64,000 nucleotides of DNA from Corynebacterium uropygiale. GTDB lineage: Bacteria > Actinomycetota > Actinomycetes > Mycobacteriales > Mycobacteriaceae. The notes below the pieces were generated by a model. That model worked only from the letters and a program-made list of their open reading frames with translations, searched no databases and had not been told where the DNA came from. Numbering within the stretch: the stretch's first letter is position 1; the number at the start of each line of letters is the position of its first letter. This document shows positions 32,715 to 41,202 of this stretch, one piece after another. The DNA is taken from the NCBI RefSeq assembly GCF_021568315.1, contig NZ_JAKGSI010000001.1, positions 186,001-250,000 on the forward strand, read 5' to 3'. A program made the position numbers and the translations under genes.

Positions 32715-33215
32715 TTAAGGCTTGATGTCGACGCAGGCGTAGTTTCCCCAAGAATTTCCGATGCGAACACGGCCGCAGAATGATGTGTTCGCGTCAAGAT
32801 TTTTATTTAGGTGGAAAGTGTGAGTTGCTCGACCAAAAGCGCAATTACTACTTCCCGATTCGGTCACGCGGCGCCCATCTTTGTAGTAGGCTATTTCGAA
32901 TTGATCCACGCATGCGTTTTTGTCTTTTAGATCTGTTCCTGGAACGTATGCGACGGTCGCCGTGGTGACATTCAGTCCGCTGCCATTGACGTAGAGCCAG
33001 TTCCATGCCCCCGCTCCGCCCGGTGCCCACGATCCGCCATTGGCACTTCGTGGCTCATGATCGGCGGAATGCTGGATGGGTGCAGTGGCAACGGCTTTTC
33101 GAACCGTTGAATTTTCTCCATGTGGTTCCTCTGCGCATGCGTGCGGAGAAACTACGGACACTGCTGTAGCGATTGACAATGTCGCAATCATAAATCTTGG
33201 GGAAAGATTCTTCAT
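32715..33215 (-). CDS. Secreted protein of unknown function
   Basis: A 166-residue protein with a clear signal peptide (basic MKNLSPR, hydrophobic core to about 22, cleavage near HACA-EE). The mature part has ANGGSWAPGGAGAWNWLYVN, then three cysteines (DKNACVDQ, SSNCAFG, TSFCGRV) and a last Cys in GNYACVDIKP, so two disulfides are likely. Gly/Trp/Asn-rich composition is reminiscent of small secreted bacteriocins such as the lactococcin 972 group, but I cannot assign it. AGGAGG lies 6 nt before the ATG. AT-richer than neighbours, between the two tRNA-Thr genes, probably acquired. Confidence 0.8.
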   Translation of the reverse strand: MKNLSPRFMIATLSIATAVSVVSPHACAEEPHGENSTVRKAVATAPIQHSADHEPRSANGGSWAPGGAGAWNWLYVNGSGLNVTTATVAYVPGTDLKDKNACVDQFEIAYYKDGRRVTESGSSNCAFGRATHTFHLNKNLDANTSFCGRVRIGNSWGNYACVDIKP

Positions 33216-33849
33216 GAATCCTCCTGATGTTGCTTATGGTAGTGGCGTGATGTCATCATCTGACTGGGACACAGTTATTTTCCTGTAGGGAGTAAAGATC
33301 TGTGTCTTGTAGATGTATGCTAGGCGAGGTACAGACGGGCTTCCAGAGATATTGGAAAAAATATCCCCACTACCCCCGATTGGGGGATAAGTAATCTTAT
33401 TCGTGCTGCTAGGATATGTTTCTAGAGCCTAGTTATTAGATGTCTACTAGAAAATATCACTGGACTATGCACATGTGCCTCGAGGGGGGGCTGCGGAAGG
33501 GTAGATGCGTTGTTGTCGTTTATGGGATCCATTGCGCTGACTTGTGACATTGCGATGGCAGAGTGGATCCGGTGGTTTCAGGGCAAGTATTGTGTCGGCG
33601 GTCACTATTGTCCCTTTGCGTACAGTTCCTTACGAAGTGTCGCGAACGGCAGACATGACTGTGTGGGAAACTATGTGAAGGGGTGGACGAGCTTTCACCA
33701 GCTTCCTCACGAGATGAGAATGAGGGTTCTGCTGCTACTGGTGATCCTGTTAACGCGTCTCTGGTACAGGGGAGGTAGGAGATCACATCTGTGAGCCCAG
33801 TGGTGTTTGGCTTTGGCGGCCCCGTCCTACACACAACAGTCAACACAGC
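33216..33849. other. Low-GC stretch without convincing gene
   Basis: The first part upstream of the secreted-protein gene is AT-rich and should hold its promoter. It contains TATCCCC...GGGGATA arms at 33362-33368 and 33383-33389 with CCCCCGATTGGGGG inside. The rest (33450-33849) has short open frames on both strands, none with a credible product. It may be degenerate sequence of the inserted segment. Confidence 0.5.
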
Positions 33850-34179
33850 GGTGCCGCCGGGCAGATCCGGGAGTTGGAAAACCAGCACAAGAAACAAGAG
33901 ACTCGCCGCATCCGGGACATCTTGGATCTCTCACTCGTTGACCTCGCGGGACTGTACCGTGACGCGCTGATGCTGTCCACGCGCGCCGGGGTGGCGCTCA
34001 CCCATCCGGATTTTGAGGGCCTGGCGGGGGAGATCGCCACGTCGGTGCCCGCGCCGAGGATCGTGGAATGCGTCGATGCCATCTCCCGGTGCCGCGAGCA
34101 ACTGGGGCAGAATGTACGGCCGGCCGTTGCGATGGACGCGATGGTGGGAAGGATTCGTCTGGCGAGTGGGGTGCGCTGA
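33850..34179 (+). pseudogene. holB 3' fragment, second diverged copy
   Basis: 109 codons matching the C-terminal end of holB at 31692-32021, in frame, no indels, same stop. By hand count about 59 of 330 bases differ, mostly at third codon positions, and only 8 residues change. This pattern means the fragment diverged as part of a working holB elsewhere and was brought in; it did not decay here. No start codon or upstream holB part is present, and the homology begins abruptly at 33850. Confidence 0.85.
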
Positions 34180-34296
34180 GGGCCATAGTCTGGCTAAGGA
34201 GCAGGTACGGTGGCGGCGCCTGGCAGGATATTCAGCGGGATTTTTAGATTCGGGGGCAGTGTGGTAATATGACCACTCGCGCGCGTCGGCGCGTGT

Positions 34297-34369
34297 GCCG
34301 CCTTAGCTCAGTCGGTAGAGCGCTTCACTCGTAATGAAAAGGTCGCGAGTTCGATTCTCGCAGGCGGCT
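34297..34369 (+). tRNA. tRNA-Thr (CGT), copy 2, CCA not encoded
   Basis: 73-nt gene differing from copy 1 by one base in the D-arm (TAGCTC for TAGTTC). After the discriminator T the sequence is CGG, so the CCA end must be added enzymatically. Promoter-like TAATAT lies about 29 bp upstream. Confidence 0.9.
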
Positions 34370-34377
34370 CGGTGGAG

Positions 34378-34413
34378 AAGCTCCGCGTCCTGTGATGGGA
34401 TGCGGAGCTTTTT
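34378..34413 (+). terminator. Terminator after tRNA-Thr copy 2
   Basis: AAGCTCCGC (34378-34386) pairs with GCGGAGCTT (34402-34410), followed by TTT. Different from the terminator after copy 1. Confidence 0.75.
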
Positions 34414-34442
34414 GCATGACCTGGGGGTGCCGGTGGCCTGTG

Positions 34443-35153
34443 TCATAGCCAGCCGCGGCGCTGCGCCGCCTGGGCGGCGCTGATCCGATTGTTTGCCCCC
34501 GTTTTCGCAATAGCCTGCGATGCGTGGTTGCGCACTGTCCCTGGGGCGAGGAACAACCGACGGGCAATTTCCCGTACGGGTGCGCCATCGAGGGACTCGC
34601 GGAGGACATCACGTTCCCTGGGGGTGAGTGGATTCGCTCCGATGGAGAGGGCCTCCGCGGACAAGGTCGGATCAATGACCGTGCCACCCGCATGTATGCG
34701 GCGAATCGCGGCGGCTAGCTCCTCGGCCGGAGCGTCTTTCACCATGAAGCCCGATGCACCAGCTTGCATGGCTCGTTGGAGGTAGCCAGCCCGGCCAAAA
34801 GTGGTGACGATGAGGACGCGGCACCCGTTGCTGCTGTGGGGTGCGTGGGCTCTCTCCGGTGTGGTGGGGGTCTGTGCCGTGCGTGTGGCCTCGGCGATCT
34901 CTGCAGCCGTTGTGATGCCATTGTGCGGCATTTCAATGTCGAGGACCGCGACGTCAACACCGAGGTCAACCACGGCGTCGGCCACACCATTTCCGGAAGG
35001 GAACTGCGCCACCACGTCAATATCCGGCTCAATATTGAGCAGTGCTGCTAATCCCGCGCGCACGAGCTCTTGGTCATCTGCGAGGACCACCCGGATAGGA
35101 GTGATATCCGGATGCTCGATCGGCGCTGTGTCGGGTGTCATGTTACTTGTCAT
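34443..35153 (-). CDS. NarL/LuxR-family response regulator
   Basis: Protein of 236 residues. A receiver domain has acidic pair VVLADDQELVRAG and phospho-acceptor Asp in VAVLDIEMP, with Lys in MVKDAPAEE. A C-terminal GerE-type helix-turn-helix reads LTPRERDVLRESLDGAPV, then IARRLFLAPGTVRNHAS. A loop of about 25 extra residues (TRTAQTPTTPERAHAP region) is inserted after the phosphorylation site. The ATG at 35153 follows GGGGGAG and overlaps the kinase gene by 11 nt. It should control the adjacent ABC exporter genes. Confidence 0.9.
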   Translation of the reverse strand: MTSNMTPDTAPIEHPDITPIRVVLADDQELVRAGLAALLNIEPDIDVVAQFPSGNGVADAVVDLGVDVAVLDIEMPHNGITTAAEIAEATRTAQTPTTPERAHAPHSSNGCRVLIVTTFGRAGYLQRAMQAGASGFMVKDAPAEELAAAIRRIHAGGTVIDPTLSAEALSIGANPLTPRERDVLRESLDGAPVREIARRLFLAPGTVRNHASQAIAKTGANNRISAAQAAQRRGWL

Positions 35154-36372
35154 TGTGTCTCCCCCGCGCCTCGTGCTTGTGGTGCTGTCGGCCACGCGTG
35201 AGGGGCGCATTGTCATTATCCGATCCTGCTGACATCACAATGTCGACGACAGTGCCGTGTTCTGTCGAGTGAGCTGAAGAGGCTGCTGTCACGGGGAGCA
35301 CCGTACAATGCCCGCCGGCCGCCTCCACCCGCTCTTTGAGGCTGCGTAGTCCTTTGCCGCCGCGGGCTAGGGGTGACACGGTATTTTTCTGATCGCTGCT
35401 GACCGCGTCGTGGATGCCACCAGCTGTGTTGTCAATCCCTACCCCGTCATCGATAATCCGCAATCGCTGTGGTGCTACCTCCACCGTGCATGTGTGCGCA
35501 CCAGAATGCCGCACCACATTGGTGACTGCCTCGCGGAGACAGGCGGCAAAAAGACGATCGGTTTCCGGGGGTAAAGAAGGCACGTGGTCCGGCCAGCAGG
35601 CCGTCATACCGGCAGCGCAGATGATCTCACGTGTGCGAGCTAACTGCCCAGCGAAATCGGGTGTCTCCAGGAGCTCTGCAGTGGTACGCACTTCATGCAA
35701 CGCCTCGCGGGCGACGTCGAGCACAGCGTCTATTTCTGAGCGGGCGGCATCATCCTGAGATCCGATGAGACGTTGGGCGAGCTGTGCTCGTACCGTCACC
35801 GCTGTCAACGCTTGCCCCAGTGAATCATGAACGACGCGCGCCATATCCTCGCGTTGTTCAGCTAACGCTCGTGCCGCTGCGAGATCATGAGCTCGGTGTT
35901 GGGCATCCCGCATGAACCGGATGAAGAACATTCCGGCTAGGGAGAACAGAATGATCCAGACCAATCCCTGTCCCATAGCATCGGGCACCCACATCACGAT
36001 GATCGCTATCATCGCCACTGTCACAGCTGCTGTCCCCACACAGGCCACTGCTAAAGAATCGACAAAGATCCACGTCGCTGTGACAAAAGGATGCATAACG
36101 ATGGCCGAAAAACCGGCTCCAGGTGTTGCCAGTCCAGCAAGGATGAGCAGAGGAACGGACATCCACGGACGTCGATGATTGAGCAGAACCGACACGGACG
36201 AGAAAAATGCAGCGAAGGCGATAATGGCGATCGAAGCAGTCGCCTGCCATCTGACCGAGAGGGGCGTCGTCCAGGTTTGGGCAAGGGGCCACAGAAGAGT
36301 CGGAACGAACACGACGTTTGACCATGCGGACTTCACCCGTCGCCCGGATCGCAGGCGATACGAAAGCCTCAT
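35143..36372 (-). CDS. Sensor histidine kinase (HisKA_3 family)
   Basis: Protein of 409 residues. Several membrane helices occupy the N-terminal half (about 15-155) with almost no outside domain, which points to sensing within the membrane. The H-box is MARVVHDSLGQALTAVTVR, and the ATPase domain has REAVTNVVRHSGA, IIDDGVGI and GGKGLRSLKERVEAAGG. The start overlaps the permease stop (ATGA at 36369-36372). DesK- and LiaS-like kinases with this layout respond to membrane or envelope state. Confidence 0.88.
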   Translation of the reverse strand: MRLSYRLRSGRRVKSAWSNVVFVPTLLWPLAQTWTTPLSVRWQATASIAIIAFAAFFSSVSVLLNHRRPWMSVPLLILAGLATPGAGFSAIVMHPFVTATWIFVDSLAVACVGTAAVTVAMIAIIVMWVPDAMGQGLVWIILFSLAGMFFIRFMRDAQHRAHDLAAARALAEQREDMARVVHDSLGQALTAVTVRAQLAQRLIGSQDDAARSEIDAVLDVAREALHEVRTTAELLETPDFAGQLARTREIICAAGMTACWPDHVPSLPPETDRLFAACLREAVTNVVRHSGAHTCTVEVAPQRLRIIDDGVGIDNTAGGIHDAVSSDQKNTVSPLARGGKGLRSLKERVEAAGGHCTVLPVTAASSAHSTEHGTVVDIVMSAGSDNDNAPLTRGRQHHKHEARGRHNDK

Positions 36373-37130
36373 CGAGCCGTCATTCGACGCGCACCGCGCA
36401 CACATACGAGAGCCCACACTGCCGACCATACGGCAATACTAAATAGAGCGGCAGTAAGCGTCTCCTGTTGTGCCATCCCATCGTGGTAATATTCACCGGA
36501 CAATTGTGGCCATCGGGCCAGAATCGCTGAACCATACATGGGGGTGAAGCGAGAAAACTCTGCTAATGCCCCATGCAGTGGGACAAAGAGATTGCCAAGG
36601 AAAGAGAACACCACCAGCAACCCTGAAGCAATAGGTATTGCGGAATCCGTCGGCAACACGAGTGCCATGGCCAGGCCAAACAGTGTCATGGGGGCGGCGG
36701 CCACAAGAATGAGCACCACAGTGGCAGCCCACCTCCCGGCGCCATCCATATGCGAACCCGTTGCTGCGCCGAGGCTGAACACGAGAAGGACAGAAAAAGT
36801 GGCCATGAGGGCAGCCATAATGATCTTTCCTCCTAGCCATGCCCGCTGCGACAATCCTGCCAGTCGTAACTGGCGGACCCATCCCGATTGACGCTCCAAC
36901 GTGATAGCGCCGGCAATGGAGATAGCAACTCCGGCAGCGCCATAGAGGGCCATGGATGTCATGACGACGGCAGCGGTATTACCGTGACCGGCGGCGTCGG
37001 CATCGCCGGAGCTGGTTGTCCCGAACATGAGGTAGAGGGCGCCGGGTAGAGCGACCGTGAAAATGAGAAGATCAGGCTTGCGTACTATGCGCCGCAATTC
37101 TTGCTGTAGGTACGCTGCGAAGGTGTGCAT
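36369..37130 (-). CDS. ABC-2 type transporter permease
   Basis: Protein of 253 residues with six hydrophobic segments (about 20-42, 55-78, 100-125, 135-160, 168-188, 220-245) and the family start HTFAAYLQQELRRIVRKPDL. It is the membrane half of an exporter encoded with the ATPase gene 4 bp upstream. The ABC, permease, kinase and regulator genes form one tightly packed operon. Confidence 0.88.
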   Translation of the reverse strand: MHTFAAYLQQELRRIVRKPDLLIFTVALPGALYLMFGTTSSGDADAAGHGNTAAVVMTSMALYGAAGVAISIAGAITLERQSGWVRQLRLAGLSQRAWLGGKIIMAALMATFSVLLVFSLGAATGSHMDGAGRWAATVVLILVAAAPMTLFGLAMALVLPTDSAIPIASGLLVVFSFLGNLFVPLHGALAEFSRFTPMYGSAILARWPQLSGEYYHDGMAQQETLTAALFSIAVWSAVWALVCVRGARRMTAR

Positions 37131-37134
37131 GGTA

Positions 37135-38112
37135 TTACTCCTCGATCAACGTGGCGGGTGCGTCGTTGGCAGTAGCGGCGTGGCGTGCGAAGGCGTCGAA
37201 TTCTTCTGACGCGTCGCCGTGCTCGCCACACTGGAAAAAGAGATCCTCGACGGAGGGCACTCTCACTTCAAGGCGTGACGCGGCCGCCATATTCAGGAGG
37301 GTGCGCACCGCTGCATCGCCATCAGGTGCGGTGAGCCGCATTCGTCCGTCGATGATGACAAGGTCTTCTGGTGGTATACCGAGGGATTGAACGAGGTGGG
37401 CAGCGTCCTCGGCGGTGCCCTGCCACACTCCGGTCACGTGCCGCTTCGTCTTACTCGCGAGCCTCGCCACGGGCATATCTGTGACGATTCGACCTCGCTG
37501 GAGGAGGATGACTCGGTCGGCGGCGTCGTCGACTTCGTGAAGGTAATGCGTCGCGAAGACAATGGCGCGCCCCTCGGTAGCTTCCCGGCGCATTGCTGTC
37601 CAGAAACTACGTCGGGCTTCGGCGTCCATGCCGGCAGTGGGTTCGTCGAGTAGGAGGATCTCCGGGTCTGGCAGAAGAGCGAGCGCAAACCGTAGGCGCT
37701 GGATCTGGCCGCCGGAGCATTTGCCTACTCTGCGGTTGACGAAGTCGGTACAGCCGGAGCGGTGAAGGACATCGTCGACGGGGAGGCAATCACCGAGGAT
37801 GGCGGCCGTCATCTGGGCGGTAGCTTTCACGGTGAGATCAGGGAGCAGCCCGCCGGATTGCAGCATGGCCCCGACAGTGCCGGGAACGGCTCCTGGGCGT
37901 TGACCGAGAACCTCGATGCTCCCGTCAGTTGGGTCGCTCAAGCCCATCACCATGTCCAGGAGGGTAGATTTCCCTGCACCATTGTGACCAAGCAGAGCGA
38001 CAACCTCGCCCCTATTGATCTGGAATGTGACGTTATCGACGGCTGTAACGGACGTGCGGCCGTGCCCGAATGTTCGGGTGACGCCCCGAATATCAATGGC
38101 TGGTGTTCTCAT
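37135..38112 (-). CDS. ABC transporter ATP-binding protein
   Basis: Protein of 325 residues. Walker A LLGHNGAGKSTLLDMVMG, signature CSGGQIQRLRFALAL, Walker B EILLLDEPTAGMD, H-loop FATHYLHEVDDAADRV. A C-terminal extension of about 100 residues follows, as in drug/antibiotic exporters of the NatA/DrrA type. The ATG at 38112 follows TGAGAAG. Paired with the ABC-2 permease and under the adjoining two-component system, it probably exports or detoxifies an envelope-active compound or peptide. The substrate is unknown. Confidence 0.9.
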   Translation of the reverse strand: MRTPAIDIRGVTRTFGHGRTSVTAVDNVTFQINRGEVVALLGHNGAGKSTLLDMVMGLSDPTDGSIEVLGQRPGAVPGTVGAMLQSGGLLPDLTVKATAQMTAAILGDCLPVDDVLHRSGCTDFVNRRVGKCSGGQIQRLRFALALLPDPEILLLDEPTAGMDAEARRSFWTAMRREATEGRAIVFATHYLHEVDDAADRVILLQRGRIVTDMPVARLASKTKRHVTGVWQGTAEDAAHLVQSLGIPPEDLVIIDGRMRLTAPDGDAAVRTLLNMAAASRLEVRVPSVEDLFFQCGEHGDASEEFDAFARHAATANDAPATLIEE

Positions 38113-38354
38113 GCTTCTCAGTCTCGCCGATAAGCAAAGAAAAGACATGTGCCAAACGTCGTCAATAGTCCATGACTTTTGTCATGGGAGGCCGGAGAAG
38201 AAGCATGGCGCGGGGAGGGGCGCCTGCCCTCGGCCGACCGTGGGGCGGCTCGTGGTCATCTCCGTGCAGCGAGAAGCTGGTGTGCTGTGAGGAGGGGCCG
38301 TGGAGTATGGGTGCGTGTGTGGGGGGGCGCAACTGCGCCGTAGGGGGGAGTGAA

Positions 38355-38675
38355 TTATGTTTCCCGTACCACTTTTAGGGCAGTGAGTATCGCGCCAAAG
38401 AGGAGAAATCCGAGGGGAAGGGCCTCGGGCACTGTGGGGAGGAAATGCATGATGGTATACAGTGCTCCACCAACGATAATGATCCCGCTTTCGCTCCCTG
38501 TCTTTATGCGCCGCTTAGACATATTATAGATGAAGAGAATGGCGCATATTATGAAGAGTGTGATTCCATATGGGGTGGCTGTCCCGAGGAGAAGGGAAAG
38601 CATGGCTTCAATTGCCAATACCGCGAGGTCGATGCCACCATATCTGGTGATGGTCTCTTGATTTATTACTTGCAT
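38355..38675 (-). CDS. Small membrane protein (four helices)
   Basis: A 106-residue protein with hydrophobic segments at about 15-35, 38-55, 65-82 and 84-100, with KRRIKTGSESG between the second and third. No family recognised. It lies 71 bp downstream of the secreted-protein gene at 38747-39241 on the same strand, the same order as the pair at 32.5-33.2 kb. The ATG at 38675 was chosen; a TTG at 38699 would give 8 more residues. Confidence 0.6.
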   Translation of the reverse strand: MQVINQETITRYGGIDLAVLAIEAMLSLLLGTATPYGITLFIICAILFIYNMSKRRIKTGSESGIIIVGGALYTIMHFLPTVPEALPLGFLLFGAILTALKVVRET

Positions 38676-38746
38676 TTTTCGGCGGGGGCTTTCTCCCAAC
38701 CAATATTCATAAATTGACTGAAGTCATAGCATTGTGGGTCATTGGC

Positions 38747-39241
38747 TCACTCGGCTTTGTTCGTTATCTTTTCCCACAATGCGGTTGCTCCCATTCCGCA
38801 AGCAATGCTTGCTTTGTGACTGTGTGTGAAGTACTCACATACTGCAGTTGCGGTGCCCGATGCTCCGAGTGACCAGAACTCTTGTCCTGTCATGTAGATT
38901 CGTGGACCCCAATCCCACTCGAAATGAATATAGTTGGAGGGGACATTTGGGGCCGCTTCGGACGGTACTGTGTACTCGACAGCGATCCCTTGAGGGTTAA
39001 CTTTTCGGTATGTGTCAATTCTGCGATTTCCCATTTCCTCGCTGTTCACTCTAGAGTAGCCATCGTTCATGAGTTCCTGCTTGCGTTGATGGCTGTCATG
39101 CGAGTAGACATCGAGATCTTTATTTGTGGGTGCGAAGTTTCCGCTTCTACTAGGGGAAAACTCCTCTGCATGTCCGCTAGTAGGGAAGATGGATAGTGTT
39201 GTCAGCACGATCGAGAGTCCTGCGAGAAATTTTCTCATCAT
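38747..39241 (-). CDS. Secreted protein of unknown function
   Basis: A 164-residue protein with a signal peptide (MMRKFLAGLSIVLTTLSIF, cleavage near GHA-EE). The middle is polar (HDSHQRKQELMNDGYSRVNS). The C-terminal part, GASGTATAVCEYFTHSHKAS, then IACGMGATALWEKI, is Gly/Ala-rich with two cysteines and looks like a short membrane-active helix pair. AAAGGG precedes the start. Codon use is AT-richer than the flanks. A toxin or bacteriocin with the following membrane protein as protector is a working idea only. Confidence 0.75.
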   Translation of the reverse strand: MMRKFLAGLSIVLTTLSIFPTSGHAEEFSPSRSGNFAPTNKDLDVYSHDSHQRKQELMNDGYSRVNSEEMGNRRIDTYRKVNPQGIAVEYTVPSEAAPNVPSNYIHFEWDWGPRIYMTGQEFWSLGASGTATAVCEYFTHSHKASIACGMGATALWEKITNKAE

Positions 39242-39672
39242 ATCCCTTTCTTATGGGGTCTGTGCCCCAAAGGTAGCACAAGGGATGGCCATTCTCCTCT
39301 ATAGTGCGAAAAGTCATATAAAAATATAAATGTGATAAGTAGCATATCTGACGACATGCCTTTCGCGCATTATGTGTTGCTGGGGCGGTAATGGTGTCGA
39401 TAAGGGGCAGATTGAGCAATGTCCGACATTCTCCTGGAGGCGGTGCCCATTTTCTGTAGGGGGGCTTGCCTGCGCGGGGCCGCGCTGTGAGTGTCGGGCC
39501 GCGTGACGTTCCGCCGTCAAGGGTGAGATGCGTCACGGTCGGGGGTGAATGTGTCCCACTAGAGATAAGTTGTCTGACGTCTCCGGTAAGATAAGGGGCA
39601 CTGCACGTGAGCGTCGCCACTGCGGCGCGTCTACACACTGAGAAGGATGCCTCCTGGAGAGGGGAAAACCTC
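39242..39672. other. Intergenic region at the right border of the accessory block
   Basis: No credible gene. The left half is AT-rich and should hold the promoter of the leftward secreted-protein gene. The right half returns to high GC and holds the GlxR-type site at 39522 and a -10-like TAAGAT (about 39589) for the symporter gene. Confidence 0.5.
39522..39537 (+). promoter_or_regulatory. GlxR-type operator upstream of the symporter gene
   Basis: GGTGAGATGCGTCACG keeps GTGA-N6-TCAC exactly. It lies about 135 bp before the ATG at 39673 and about 55-60 bp before a likely -10 box, a position that suits activation by cAMP-GlxR. Confidence 0.5.
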
Positions 39673-41202
39673 ATGTCATCTAGTGTCCTCGCTGCTCCCG
39701 TCACGGGATTCGGGATAGCGAACTGGGTAGTGGTTGTGATCTATTTGCTCGCCATGCTGGGAGTGGGCGTGTGGTTCGCCCGCCGGGCTGGGCGGAGTCA
39801 GGACGACTACTTCAAGGCGGGTGGCCGTATCCCCGCGTGGGCGGCCGGATTCTCGATCTACGCCACCACGCTGTCCGCCATCACTTTCATGTCCACCCCG
39901 GAGAAGGCGTACCTCACGGACTGGGCCTATGCCGCGGGAAACCTCGCCATCTTCGCGATCGTGCCGATCCTCATTGGCTACTATGTCCCCTTCTTCCGCA
40001 AGCTTGACGTGACGACGGCCTATGAATACCTCGAGGAACGTTTCGGCCCTTCGCTCCGACTCATCGGTTCGTTGCTCTTTGTCTTCTATCACCTGGGGCG
40101 CATCGCCATTGTCATTTACCTCCCCACCCTTGCGCTCACCTCTGTCACAGACATCAACCCCATGCTGGTGGCTGCGGTCGTGGGTCTGCTCTGCGTGATA
40201 TATACCTTCCTCGGCGGTATGGAGGGGGTGATCTGGTCGGATGTCATCCAGGGCATCATTTTGTTGGCTGGTGCCGCGACCATCGTCATCTGGGCTATGG
40301 CCCTCACTCCCGACGGGTTCACCGGCGCGGTTACTGAGGCAGCGCAGGAAGGTAAGTTCCTGTCTGGTCAGAACCTCTCGATGGGGAACCTGGCCGCCGC
40401 CCTGCCGATCATTTTCATTGGCAGCGCCCTCAACTCCCTGCACCAATACACCGCAAGCCAGGATGTGGTCCAGCGCTATCAGACCACGCCGTCCGTCGAG
40501 GCGACGAAGCGCTCGCTCATCGTCAATGGTGTGTTGGCCCTGCTGACCATCCCCCTCTTCTACGGCATGGGGACGGCGCTGTACAACTACTACACCTCGC
40601 AGGGCGGGCTTCCGGAAGGAGTGAATACTTCCGCGGTGGTGCCCTACTTCATCGTCACCACGCTTCCCGCGGGACTTGCGGGCCTGCTGGTCGGTGCGAT
40701 CTTCGCGGCAGCGCAGTCCACTATCTCGTCCTCGCTGAATTCCATTTCTGCCTGCGTGGTCGTCGACATTCGGCAGCGCTTTTTCGGCACACGTGGTGAA
40801 GCGTCTGTGATGTTTTCCCGGATGGTGATCGTCGTGGCTGGCCTCTTCTCGCTGGCAGCGGCTCTGTATTTGGTCGCGACCAACAAGTCCGACCTGTGGG
40901 ATCTCTTCCTCGCCATGACAGGCCTCTTCGGCGTCCCCCTCGCGGGCGTGTTCGCCCTCGGTATCTTCACGACGCGCGCCAGCACCCCAGGGGTCATCCT
41001 CGGCCTGCTCCTCGGCGCAGCGGCGGCGTGGAGTGCGGGACGGCTCGACGTCGGGCCCTTCATCGTCTCGATCACGGCGTTCGTCGTTGCGCTGGTGGCC
41101 GGCTATGTGCTCTCCCTGCTCATCCCCGGTTCCCATGACCCGAAGCGCGTCATCCCGCTCACGGTGAAGGGCCGCGGCGCGGCCTATGAGCGCCGCGCGT
41201 AG
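39673..41202 (+). CDS. Sodium:solute symporter (SSS family)
   Basis: Membrane protein of 509 residues with about 13 helices. SSS family marks: GRRxxxxxDYF-like RSQDDYFKAGGRIPAWAAGF near residue 40, TTLSAITFMSTPEKAY, YEYLEERFG, and GLLVGAIFAAAQSTISSSLNS with the sodium-site Ser/Thr cluster of helix 8. It imports a small solute with Na+. The closest general likeness is to the sialic-acid/galactose-type branch, but substrate cannot be read from sequence. GGAGAGGGG precedes the ATG at 39673. Confidence 0.9.
   Translation: MSSSVLAAPVTGFGIANWVVVVIYLLAMLGVGVWFARRAGRSQDDYFKAGGRIPAWAAGFSIYATTLSAITFMSTPEKAYLTDWAYAAGNLAIFAIVPILIGYYVPFFRKLDVTTAYEYLEERFGPSLRLIGSLLFVFYHLGRIAIVIYLPTLALTSVTDINPMLVAAVVGLLCVIYTFLGGMEGVIWSDVIQGIILLAGAATIVIWAMALTPDGFTGAVTEAAQEGKFLSGQNLSMGNLAAALPIIFIGSALNSLHQYTASQDVVQRYQTTPSVEATKRSLIVNGVLALLTIPLFYGMGTALYNYYTSQGGLPEGVNTSAVVPYFIVTTLPAGLAGLLVGAIFAAAQSTISSSLNSISACVVVDIRQRFFGTRGEASVMFSRMVIVVAGLFSLAAALYLVATNKSDLWDLFLAMTGLFGVPLAGVFALGIFTTRASTPGVILGLLLGAAAAWSAGRLDVGPFIVSITAFVVALVAGYVLSLLIPGSHDPKRVIPLTVKGRGAAYERRA

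Larger units (their letters stand above)
33850..34371 (+). repeat. Direct repeat copy B: holB 3' end plus tRNA-Thr
   Basis: Second member of the direct repeat with 31692-32180. The stretch from 34308 to 34370, inside the tRNA, is identical in both copies over about 63 bp and could act as a recombination core. Confidence 0.9.

Noticed and set aside
33510..33794. 94-codon rightward open frame in the low-GC segment
   Set aside because: No ribosome-binding site, no signal or membrane pattern, and a leftward frame of similar length overlaps it; likely chance.
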